A stretch of DNA of 5,034 nucleotides from Methanosarcinales archaeon (GCA_030666885.1 DAOUWY010000165.1:1-5034), one strand, 5' to 3'; positions 1 through 5,034 are shown, numbered from the stretch's first letter. A program made the numbers and translations. Notes: generated by a model not told the origin, from the sequence alone.

Positions 1-48
1 GAAGGAATTGAGAAAGGAAAGAAAGAAGGAATTGAGGAAGGAAAGAAA
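1..48 (+). repeat. 24-bp in-frame tandem repeat, two copies plus a partial third
   Basis: Copy 1 (1-24) and copy 2 (25-48) differ at a single base (AAA versus GAA, Lys to Glu). The unit starts again at 49 with GAAGGAATGGAAGAAAG and then diverges. The unit is eight codons and encodes E-G-I-E-(K/E)-G-K-K. Because the window starts inside it, further copies may lie upstream. It is purine-only except for the TT in each ATT codon. Copy number could vary between strains without breaking the frame. Confidence 0.85.
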
Positions 49-225
49 GAAGGAATGGAAGAAAGCATCATTTCTGTATTATCAGCCAGATTTGGAAACA
101 TTTCCACTAATATGGTTGATATGATCCATCATATCAGGAACAAGCCCAAGCTGAATAAACTTTTGAAATTGGCAGCTACGAGCAGTACCATTGCCGAATT
201 TGAACAGAAGATACGAACTGTGTAG
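1..225 (+). CDS. C-terminal end of an Rpn-family / PD-(D/E)XK nuclease-type putative transposase (partial)
   Basis: Open in frame 1 from the first base to a TAG at 223-225, giving 74 residues; the start and any catalytic domain lie outside the window. It begins with a charged repeat (EGIEKGKK, EGIEEGKK, then EGMEES), followed by a helical segment (IISVLSARFG...) and a C-terminus rich in K, L and A (KPKLNKLLKLAATSSTIAEFEQKI). A Gly/Glu/Lys repeat of this kind followed by a short 'hxxhLxxRFG...LxxLhxxAhxxxxhxxF' module is the usual tail of Rpn-like recombination-promoting nucleases and related PD-(D/E)XK 'putative transposases', in which the tail follows the nuclease domain. The family call rests on the tail alone; no catalytic residue is visible. 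It is convergent with the next gene. Many uncharacterised archaeal and bacterial proteins share similar tails, so the class is moderately sure and the exact family is not. Confidence 0.7.
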   Translation, partial: EGIEKGKKEGIEEGKKEGMEESIISVLSARFGNISTNMVDMIHHIRNKPKLNKLLKLAATSSTIAEFEQKIRTV

Positions 226-231
226 TTTTTT
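226..231 (+). terminator. T-tract directly after the stop codon
   Basis: Six consecutive T residues follow the TAG of the first gene immediately, and a second T-rich run (TTATTTTT, 246-253) comes about 15 bases later. Archaeal RNA polymerase can terminate at U-tracts without a stable hairpin, so these are plausible termination sites. This is position-based inference only. Confidence 0.35.
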
Positions 232-289
232 CGCAGCTTCTGATCTTATTTTTGATGTGGCAATACGAGAGTGTAATCAAGAACATTAT

Positions 290-346
290 ATTCATTACAT
301 ATCATATGACTACTTTGCACTTATTGCGTACTTTGCTGTAATGAAT
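290..346. repeat. 10-bp perfect inverted repeat in the convergent intergenic region, enclosing an 8-bp direct repeat
   Basis: ATTCATTACA (290-299) is the exact reverse complement of TGTAATGAAT (337-346), with 37 bases between. The interval contains TACTTTGC twice (311-318 and 329-336). The element sits between two convergent genes (stops at 225 and 405), so it could be a transcript-end structure or the remnant of a small mobile element. The stem is AT-rich with a long loop and would be a weak hairpin. The remainder of 226-404 shows no gene. Confidence 0.5.
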
Positions 347-404
347 GCTTGAATAGCTTTATGTTAAATTTCTCCCGCTGCTTGAGATACAGTTCAGTAT
401 ACAA

Positions 405-1385
405 CTATTCTTCAGAAGACCTAAGCAGGGTCAGCGATCGGATCCATTCACCTTTTGGTTCCCTGCTGGTACCCACAACCAGCCGCCTGTGACCATTCAC
501 CTCTTCCACCATACCCCTGGCCTCTATAATCTCGCCTGCCAGGGCCTGCCCGGCATAGGTATGGGTATAAGATAACACAAACTCGATTTCTGGATGGTCC
601 ACCTTATAGACCGAGGGGCTGTCAAATGCCAGTCCCGAATCCGTTACCACCGTCTCTATGGTCTCATGACCCAGGTCCGTGCCCCTGCCCAGGGGTTCAT
701 TGACCTGGTCCCAGTCCCTGACAAACAGCAAATCGAAATATGTATCTCCAACCATTCCCCTGTTACCTTTTCTTATCTCATGGAGCTTGAACTCCTCAAA
801 ATCGATCTCAGGAATCCGCTTATTGTAAATACGCTCCCACATTCCTTCATCCAGGTGCTCGATGCTGCTGTGCGGATCGTCCTTTGCCCTGGCTATTATA
901 TCCCTGGCCTCGAACCACCTGGGACCGTATACTACAAAATCAATGTCGGAACTACTTATCTGCAACCCGGGCAGGAACGACCCTGTTATTCCCATACTGT
1001 CCATGGGAATCCCCGCCTTCAGCAGGGTACTGGTTATCTCTTCAATCCTTGGGTCCAGGCGCCATATTTGTGCCAGCCGGTCCCGGGGGCTCAATACCCG
1101 TTCGACCTGGCCCCATGGTATGATATGTACGTCCTGCACCCACTCTGGCTTGTGGATGTCCATGTAACCATATGCCTCGTCAAAATCGTATTTCCGGTAA
1201 TTCCGGGTGCCGTCTGTACGTTCGCCTTCAGGATCGGGTACATAGCGCAGTACGCCCCTGACACCGTCCGGATGGAAGTAATCAGCTGATGAGAATATCC
1301 ACCCTTCACGAGTGACAATAAAATCCCTTAGAGCTATTCTCGGATAATCTGAAATATACATCATTTTTCTCTGTGGTCTTACCAC
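405..1385 (-). CDS. Predicted nucleotidyltransferase, DNA polymerase beta superfamily (archaeal, uncharacterised)
   Basis: As drawn, 326 residues from a GTG at 1385. The core signature is GSFLPGLQISSSDIDFVVYG at residues 135-154: the Gly-Ser helix start followed by S-D-I-D, with D147 and D149 as the expected metal-binding pair of pol-beta-type nucleotidyltransferases. D218 in YFDLLFV is a good candidate for the third acidic residue. Before it lies a conserved-looking module of about 100 residues (LRDFIVTREGWIFSSADYFHPDGVRGVLRYVPD...). After it, residues from about 262 (EIEFVLSYTHTYAGQALAGEIIEARGMVEEV...) look like an all-beta end domain. The layout matches a family of archaeal predicted nucleotidyltransferases, which I believe is COG1665; the substrate is unknown. 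ATG codons at 1364 and 1361 (residues 8 and 9) are likely better starts: the GTG has no Shine-Dalgarno, the first residues look unlike protein core, and the TATA-like box at about 1394-1406 would start transcription downstream of the GTG. It is transcribed away from the SIS gene. Nucleotidyl transfer is a confident call; the biological role is not. Confidence 0.85.
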   Translation of the reverse strand: MVRPQRKMMYISDYPRIALRDFIVTREGWIFSSADYFHPDGVRGVLRYVPDPEGERTDGTRNYRKYDFDEAYGYMDIHKPEWVQDVHIIPWGQVERVLSPRDRLAQIWRLDPRIEEITSTLLKAGIPMDSMGITGSFLPGLQISSSDIDFVVYGPRWFEARDIIARAKDDPHSSIEHLDEGMWERIYNKRIPEIDFEEFKLHEIRKGNRGMVGDTYFDLLFVRDWDQVNEPLGRGTDLGHETIETVVTDSGLAFDSPSVYKVDHPEIEFVLSYTHTYAGQALAGEIIEARGMVEEVNGHRRLVVGTSREPKGEWIRSLTLLRSSEE

Positions 1386-1473
1386 TCATAAACATTATTA
1401 TATTATGTGATAACGCTACTATATACAGAATACAGAATGAATAATGAATATATGATCCGGTGAAGAACAAGAC
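1386..1473. promoter_or_regulatory. Divergent promoter region between the nucleotidyltransferase and the SIS cluster
   Basis: This AT-rich 88-bp spacer separates two divergent genes. TATATA at 1420-1425 is a candidate TATA box (box A) for the rightward cluster; starting about 25 bases downstream would leave a leader of roughly 25-30 nt that contains the ribosome binding site at 1459-1463. On the opposite strand, an ATAATATAATAAT-like stretch (1406 down to 1394) is a candidate box for the leftward gene, with a start near 1375, which suits translation from the ATG at 1364 or 1361. No operator palindrome is obvious. Inferred from composition and spacing only. Confidence 0.4.
1459..1463 (+). promoter_or_regulatory. 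Ribosome binding site GGTGA for the SIS-domain gene
   Basis: GGTGA matches the archaeal 16S rRNA 3' end (anti-SD core CACCTCC) and lies 10 bases before the ATG at 1474. This supports that ATG as the start. Confidence 0.6.
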
Positions 1474-2622
1474 ATGACTCCCACTACAAAATTCTATAAA
1501 TCAATTGATATACAGCTCCAATTTCTTGAACAACTCAGGCATATCCCTGAGGAAAAGATTGGCGGACTAATAGAAGTACTGAAAGACTTCATTTTCCAGA
1601 CCGATACAAAACAGAAGGTCATATACGGCATCGGTGAAGGCAGGAGTGCACTGGCTTTATATGATTTTCTCCATCAATTACTAAAATACGAACAGCTTTT
1701 CCCTGCCACCCTTGACGATCCCATCAGGCGCTACTTTGACCCTGGCAGGTCCAATATGATATTGTCTGCATCGGGCTCAGGAGGCACTGAAAGTGTTATC
1801 AATTATCTTGAAGATGCCCACCGCCTGGGTGCAAAGGAGATACTTATCACTGCAAAAAGAGAATCACAAGCTTATGATAAAATAAAATCACACAAAGGTT
1901 TTGTCTTCCTGATCGAAGATATAAAACTGGAAAAACCCAGCGAACTGGCAGTCATGGGTTCTGAGTTCGAACTAAAACTGTGTACTATGCTAAATGGCAT
2001 ACTGCCTGCCCTGGACAGCGGTGATGTCAGTCTGTATTACCAGCAGATGGATCATTATATCAGGAATGCCAGGTTGCTTCGGAATATCGATGATAAATAC
2101 CTGCGGTCCTGGATCGATAAGCTGCTGAACCGTCGTGGCCACTATATTGTGGACGGCGTGGGACGTTCCGGATTTGTGGCAAAAGCCTTTGGAATGCGTT
2201 TGACTCACCTGGGCCAGCATGTCTACATCAAAGGCGATGCCACCACGCCCAGTTTTGTCAGGGGCGACGTATATATTCCAGTCAGCGGAAGCGGCAATAC
2301 CCGGGAGATACTGGATGGGATAAAAAGGGCACGTAGCAAGGGAGTGGATGTGTTCCCTATTACCGTAAATAAAAGTTCCACAATGGTTGAACTCCTGGAA
2401 GAATGGGGATATGAGGATAATATCATTTTCATACCTGTGGAAGAAGGAGACATGGACATCTTCCATGATAAGAAGCCAAATAAGATAACAACTACAAAGA
2501 TGAACCAGACGCGTCCATCTATTTCTGAGATCAACTCATATATTTTCACCAATGCCATTATTGCCTCAGCCATTGATTTTTTAGGCGTGGATGAAAAATA
2601 TATGATACGAAAGCATTGGTAG
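1474..2622 (+). CDS. Double SIS-domain sugar isomerase-like protein; C-terminal half resembles 6-phospho-3-hexuloisomerase
   Basis: Soluble protein of 382 residues with two SIS (sugar isomerase) folds. The first spans about 45-180, with glycine-rich strand-turn VIYGIGEGRSA (49-59), the phosphosugar-binding Ser/Thr loop SASGSGGTESV (98-108) and MGSEFELKLCTMLNG (161-175). The second spans about 220-370, with VDGVGRSGFVAKAFGMRLTHLG (226-247), PVSGSGNTREIL (269-280) and SEINSYIFTNAIIASAI (351-367). The second domain is strikingly like archaeal 6-phospho-3-hexuloisomerase (the GRSGFVAKAFxMRLxHLG block and the SGSGxT loop), an enzyme of the ribulose monophosphate route to pentose phosphates. That enzyme is a single domain of about 180-200 residues, so this protein is roughly twice as long. 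Two SIS domains in one chain also occur in the isomerase part of GlmS and in phosphoglucose isomerases. Substrate and reaction are not determined here. A GGTGA site supports the ATG start. It is the first gene of a tight cluster. Confidence 0.85.
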   Translation: MTPTTKFYKSIDIQLQFLEQLRHIPEEKIGGLIEVLKDFIFQTDTKQKVIYGIGEGRSALALYDFLHQLLKYEQLFPATLDDPIRRYFDPGRSNMILSASGSGGTESVINYLEDAHRLGAKEILITAKRESQAYDKIKSHKGFVFLIEDIKLEKPSELAVMGSEFELKLCTMLNGILPALDSGDVSLYYQQMDHYIRNARLLRNIDDKYLRSWIDKLLNRRGHYIVDGVGRSGFVAKAFGMRLTHLGQHVYIKGDATTPSFVRGDVYIPVSGSGNTREILDGIKRARSKGVDVFPITVNKSSTMVELLEEWGYEDNIIFIPVEEGDMDIFHDKKPNKITTTKMNQTRPSISEINSYIFTNAIIASAIDFLGVDEKYMIRKHW

Positions 2623-2631
2623 GGATAAAAG

Positions 2632-3312
2632 ATGGGATTTAAACACACGTTAAAAAAACTAATGGGGCAAAGTGTGACAGATGATTCCGGTGCTGCCGTG
2701 GAAGATAAGAATCAGGTAGCAACTGCCGGAGATGACAAAAAGCCAGTAGTGGATGCCGGGAATGTAAATCCTGTCCCGGGTTTGGCTGTTGAACCAGAAA
2801 GTGTAGTATCGAAGGCAGTACCCGATAGCCCTGGGAAGGATGAAAACGCAGCAAAGCCGAGCAGGCAGGTGGGCAGCAAATGGGAACACAAACATGACGA
2901 TATGGACTGGCACTCTATGTCCATACCACATCCGGTTCCTTCAAAGGAGCCAGGTGAAAAGGAAGTGACAAGTGAACCTGTTGCATCACTAAAAGCTCCC
3001 CAACCCCAACTACCCGGCCAGGGACAGGATGGGGTTAAATCCATATCAAAACAGGACATACTCTGTAAGTTCGTGGTGCAGCACGGGCAGAGGATCGGTG
3101 AGACCATATCTATCGATGACGGGCATATTGTATTCAAGCACGGGGCTGAGAAACTGTACATATCTATGTCGTACATATCCGGATTCACTGACGAGGATGT
3201 GGAGATAGGTGATTTTAACAGGGATGAAGCTTTGAGGCTTGGTGAAGAATGGCACCAGCGAACTACGAACTCATTGAAATTCGATGGAAATGGGATGCTC
3301 ATCAATGACTGA
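2632..3312 (+). CDS. Uncharacterised protein: disordered N-terminal two thirds plus a small C-terminal domain (DUF5749-like)
   Basis: 226 residues beginning 9 bases after the SIS stop; AGGG overlapping that stop (2621-2624) can serve as ribosome binding site. A short basic start (MGFKHTLKKLMG) could be an amphipathic or contact helix. Residues about 15-135 are rich in D, E, K, P, S, G, A and V with no recognisable fold (VEDKNQ, PVPGLAVEPES, KEPGEKE, PQPQLPGQGQ), which looks like an intrinsically disordered linker. Residues about 138-226 form a compact, mostly beta-looking domain (ILCKFVVQHGQRIGETISIDDGHIVFKHG..., YIS twice, then NRDEALRLGEEWHQ and LKFDGNGMLIND). This end recalls the archaeal beta-barrel family DUF5749, an assignment from memory. 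No signal peptide or membrane helix is seen. Function is unknown; co-transcription with the SIS gene and pth2 is likely. Confidence 0.75.
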   Translation: MGFKHTLKKLMGQSVTDDSGAAVEDKNQVATAGDDKKPVVDAGNVNPVPGLAVEPESVVSKAVPDSPGKDENAAKPSRQVGSKWEHKHDDMDWHSMSIPHPVPSKEPGEKEVTSEPVASLKAPQPQLPGQGQDGVKSISKQDILCKFVVQHGQRIGETISIDDGHIVFKHGAEKLYISMSYISGFTDEDVEIGDFNRDEALRLGEEWHQRTTNSLKFDGNGMLIND

Positions 3313-3652
3313 ATACAAGCAGTGTATCGTAACCCGTGAAGACCTTAAACTCTCAAAGGGCAAACTGGCTGTACAGGTGGCACATGCAGCGGTAACTGCC
3401 TCTGATTTTGCTGACAAGAAGGAGCGGGATTCCTGGATGAAGGACGGGCAGAAGAAGGTCGTACTTAAGACCGGCACCCTGCAGGATTTATTCCTGTTGA
3501 AGGAGTCGGCACGAAGGGAAGGTCTGTCTACTGCTCTTATCACGGATGCCGGGCTTACCCAGATACCTCCGGGAACCGTTACTGTACTGGGTATCGGGCC
3601 GGCAGCGGTTGAGAAACTGGATAAGGTCGTAGGGAAGTTAAAACTGGTGTAG
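3305..3652 (+). CDS. pth2: Peptidyl-tRNA hydrolase, archaeal/eukaryotic type (Pth2)
   Basis: 115 residues, the normal length for archaeal Pth2. It hydrolyses the ester bond of peptidyl-tRNAs that drop off the ribosome, recycling tRNA in the cytoplasm. Family hallmarks are all present: KQCIVTREDLKLSKGKLAVQVAHAA (5-29), with the conserved K18-G19-K20, Q24 and H27; W44 and GQKKVVLK (48-55); LITDAGLTQIPPGTVTVLGIGP (78-99), with the conserved D81, T85-Q86 and G90-T91; and the C-terminal LDKVVGKLKL. The ATG at 3305 is preferred over the in-frame ATG at 3284, because the longer form adds MEMGCSS, which is unlike the family. The start lies 8 bases inside the preceding gene, so translation is probably coupled; GGGATG at 3292-3297 is a weak ribosome binding site. 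No truncation or missing residue is visible. Confidence 0.96.
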   Translation: MTEYKQCIVTREDLKLSKGKLAVQVAHAAVTASDFADKKERDSWMKDGQKKVVLKTGTLQDLFLLKESARREGLSTALITDAGLTQIPPGTVTVLGIGPAAVEKLDKVVGKLKLV

Positions 3653-3717
3653 CATCTGGTAGATATTTAGATATTTGATTTATTTCAACTGTTATTTGAT
3701 AATTCAAGTGGAACAGC
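3653..3717 (+). promoter_or_regulatory. AT-rich intergenic region with a possible promoter for the disulfide oxidoreductase
   Basis: The spacer between pth2 and the next gene is far more AT-rich than either gene. It holds AGATATTT twice in tandem (3661-3668 and 3669-3676) and a TTTGATTTATTT stretch at about 3674-3685 that could act as a TATA box, which would place a start near 3707-3712 ahead of the Shine-Dalgarno. The T-rich stretches may also end the upstream transcript. Whether it is terminator, promoter or both cannot be told from sequence. Confidence 0.3.
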
Positions 3718-3724
3718 AGGAGGT
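3718..3724 (+). promoter_or_regulatory. Strong Shine-Dalgarno AGGAGGT
   Basis: A seven-base match to the 16S rRNA 3' end, 6 bases before the ATG at 3731. It is the strongest ribosome binding site in the window, settles the start of the disulfide oxidoreductase and suggests high translation. Confidence 0.85.
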
Positions 3725-3730
3725 TATTAT

Positions 3731-4399
3731 ATGGCTGTGATACAGGACAAAGATCAGGAGAATATTAAGAAAAAGCTGGATAAAGGGCTTGAGGGGGATG
3801 TCAAATTAATAATGTTCACCCAGGAGAACGAATGCCAGTTCTGTACCGATACCAGGGTTATGGTGGAAGAGTTGGCAGGTATGTCACCAAAGATCAAGGC
3901 CGAAATCCATGATTTTGTCAAGGATGAAAAACTGGCAAAGTCTTACGGAGTCAAGAAGATCCCTGCCATTGTGATGCTGGGGGAGAAGGACTATGGTATC
4001 AGGTTCTATGGTATCCCGTCGGGTTATGAGTTCAAATCGTTCCGGGAAGACCTGGTCGATGTGTCCAGGGGCAGGACAGACCTGTCCGATGAAGTAAAGA
4101 ATAAACTTGCAAATGTTAAGAAACCGGTGCATATACAGGTGCTGGTGACATCAACCTGTCCTTACTGCTCAATGGCTGTTCGAACGGCCCATAAACTTGC
4201 CATCGAGAATGAGCATATAAAAGCAGATATGGTGGAAATGGTGGAGTTTCCCCATCTGGTCCAGAAGTATATGGCCATGAGCGTGCCCAAGATCGTTATC
4301 AATGAGGTAGTGGATTTCATTGGTGCCCAGCCTCCTGAGCATTTTGTGGAAGAGATCATAAGGGCACTGCGTGCAGGCGATAATCCGATGTATTCATAA
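3731..4399 (+). CDS. Protein disulfide oxidoreductase, two thioredoxin-fold domains (glutaredoxin-like PDO)
   Basis: 222 residues, close to the roughly 226 of the well-studied archaeal protein disulfide oxidoreductases. Two thioredoxin folds lie in tandem. The N-terminal unit has its CxxC at C35-Q-F-C38, following the strand KLIMFTQENE, and the cis-proline loop KKIPAIVM with P78. The C-terminal unit has C143-P-Y-C146 in VLVTSTCPYCSMAV and its cis-proline loop SVPKIVIN with P186. This matches the family pattern (Pyrococcus furiosus PDO carries CQYC and CPYC). Such proteins exchange thiols and disulfides in the cytoplasm, acting as reductase, oxidase or isomerase, usually fed by a thioredoxin-reductase-like flavoprotein, which is not in this window. 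No signal peptide is seen. It has a strong Shine-Dalgarno and is spaced 78 nt from pth2, so it may be separately expressed. CPYC in the second half is also the glutaredoxin active-site sequence, so 'glutaredoxin-like' is an equivalent label. Confidence 0.95.
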   Translation: MAVIQDKDQENIKKKLDKGLEGDVKLIMFTQENECQFCTDTRVMVEELAGMSPKIKAEIHDFVKDEKLAKSYGVKKIPAIVMLGEKDYGIRFYGIPSGYEFKSFREDLVDVSRGRTDLSDEVKNKLANVKKPVHIQVLVTSTCPYCSMAVRTAHKLAIENEHIKADMVEMVEFPHLVQKYMAMSVPKIVINEVVDFIGAQPPEHFVEEIIRALRAGDNPMYS

Positions 4400-5034
4400 A
4401 TATCCCAATTTGCAATCATTGCCTGGATTCCTGCACCCACTGTTTGATCTACCTGCCATGGGGGTTAATTTTGGTAATGTGGTTGTGTAATTTGGTTGGG
4501 ATAAATTGAAACTCTTCTTCTTTTTCAACTGCATCAATTTTATTTGTGGTGAGAAAACCATAGACCCGTTTTAGGGGATTGAAACAATTTATGTTCAAGG
4601 CAATAACCCCAACAACCGTTGGACAGTATGAACTTTGCCCGGCAAGTCTGTGCATTATGTTGTTCAAAAACAGTAATCAAGTCCAACAGCAGGGCTTATC
4701 CAAAAATTAACAACCAACTCGTACGAATTCCCGAAGGCGATTTCATTTAAGTTCACTGTACAACTATAACTTAAATTTTATATTTTGCATATTTACAACG
4801 CCATGTCTTTTCTTTAAAAAAATATACATGCCACTAATCAAATATCAAATCCTTTTCCTTAATCTCCATATTATCCCTCAGTTCCATGCATCCTGAAAAT
4901 TCCCATCCAGAATTGACCCACATTATCCAGTTGGTCATACCACCATCAATCCCGTGTATCCTCCATAATTAATTCATGCGATGGTACGGCTGGGGCTTAT
5001 GAGCATCCTCTTACTGTCCCGTACTTTATGAAGC
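4400..5034. other. Gene-poor AT-rich region, no convincing coding sequence
   Basis: After the disulfide oxidoreductase stop, all six frames are broken into short open stretches. A pyrimidine-rich, T-rich run (about 4512-4526) may terminate the upstream transcript. The region holds a single CRISPR-repeat-like sequence (4549-4585), a 9-bp inverted repeat (4745-4776) and a TTTAAAAAAATATA run (4813-4826). Two short minus-strand frames (about 4449-4667 and 4834-4938) have protein-like stretches but no homology I recognise; they may be decayed gene or transposon remnants. No tRNA, rRNA or recognisable RNA gene was found by eye. Confidence 0.6.
4745..4776. repeat. Perfect 9-bp inverted repeat with 14-nt loop
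   Basis: ATTTAAGTT (4745-4753) and AACTTAAAT (4768-4776) are exact reverse complements separated by 14 bases that include the palindrome TGTACA (4758-4763). It is followed by a T-rich stretch (ATTTTATATTTTGCATATTT). It could be a weak stem-loop near a transcript end, a protein-binding palindrome, or an element terminus. No flanking gene fixes its role. Confidence 0.45.

Noticed and set aside
594..1289. 231-codon open frame on the plus strand, opposite the nucleotidyltransferase
   Set aside because: It is antisense to a gene with clear catalytic motifs, and its translation is rich in Cys, Pro and Tyr without domain-like patterning. It is a codon shadow of the real gene.
1990..2466. 158-codon minus-strand frame inside the SIS gene
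   Set aside because: It lies wholly within a well-supported coding region on the other strand and has no motif of its own.
2712..3305. 197-codon open frame on the minus strand opposite the DUF5749-like gene
   Set aside because: Its Ser/Cys/Phe/Pro-rich composition is typical of the reverse complement of a Glu/Asp/Gly-rich gene. No start signals or recognisable domains.
4476..4512. Second CRISPR repeat copy ending ATTGAAAC, 73 bases before the first
   Set aside because: Only the last eight bases agree; the remaining 29 positions match no better than chance, so it does not establish an array.
4449..4667. 72-codon minus-strand frame (TTG start) ending ...VEKEEEFQFIPTKLHNHITKINPHGR
   Set aside because: Partly protein-like, but it has a TTG start, no ribosome binding site and no family I recognise. 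It spans the CRISPR-repeat-like stretch. At most a remnant, so not listed as a gene.
4680..4710. GGGCTTATCCAAAAATTA as an insertion-sequence terminal repeat
   Set aside because: It resembles ends of some insertion sequences, but no matching inverted copy, target duplication or transposase is present in the window.
4984..5024. Inverted repeat GTACGG / CCGTAC near the right edge
   Set aside because: Only 6 bp with a loop of 29 bases, expected by chance, and with no neighbouring signal.
4974..5034. Possible C-terminus of a minus-strand gene entering from the right edge
   Set aside because: One frame stays open for about 19 codons to a TGA at 4974-4976, but this is too short to separate from chance and shows no recognisable sequence.

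Overview
The window looks like a piece of an archaeal chromosome, most likely a methanogen-related euryarchaeon (Methanosarcinales or ANME-2-like; the lineage is an inference). Support comes from an archaeal/eukaryotic-type peptidyl-tRNA hydrolase (Pth2), a two-domain protein disulfide oxidoreductase with CQFC and CPYC motifs, a sugar-isomerase protein with a 6-phospho-3-hexuloisomerase-like half, TATA-box-like sequences rather than bacterial promoters, and GGTGA/AGGAGG ribosome binding sites.

Layout. Positions 1-225 (+) hold the last 74 codons of a gene entering from the left; its charged, repetitive tail is typical of Rpn/PD-(D/E)XK 'putative transposase' nucleases. Positions 226-404 are a short AT-rich convergent intergenic stretch with a 10-bp inverted repeat. 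Positions 405-1385 (-) encode a predicted DNA-polymerase-beta-superfamily nucleotidyltransferase. An AT-rich divergent promoter region (1386-1473) separates it from a compact rightward cluster: a double-SIS-domain protein (1474-2622), a protein with a disordered N-terminus and a small conserved-looking C-terminal domain (2632-3312), and pth2 (3305-3652). The first two are 9 nt apart and the last two overlap by 8 nt, so the three are probably co-transcribed. After a 78-nt AT-rich gap with its own strong Shine-Dalgarno comes the glutaredoxin/thioredoxin-like disulfide oxidoreductase (3731-4399), possibly a separate transcript.

Positions 4400-5034 contain no convincing gene. They are AT-rich and hold a single 37-nt stretch that resembles an archaeal CRISPR repeat (ending ATTGAAAC), a perfect 9-bp inverted repeat, and small open frames that could be decayed gene fragments.

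The genes do not form an obvious pathway. The cluster mixes translation quality control (Pth2), probable sugar-phosphate or nucleotide-sugar handling (SIS) and thiol redox chemistry. I see no clear new biological system. The items most worth a second look are the unassigned double-SIS protein, its partner fused by translational overlap to pth2, and the lone CRISPR-repeat-like sequence.
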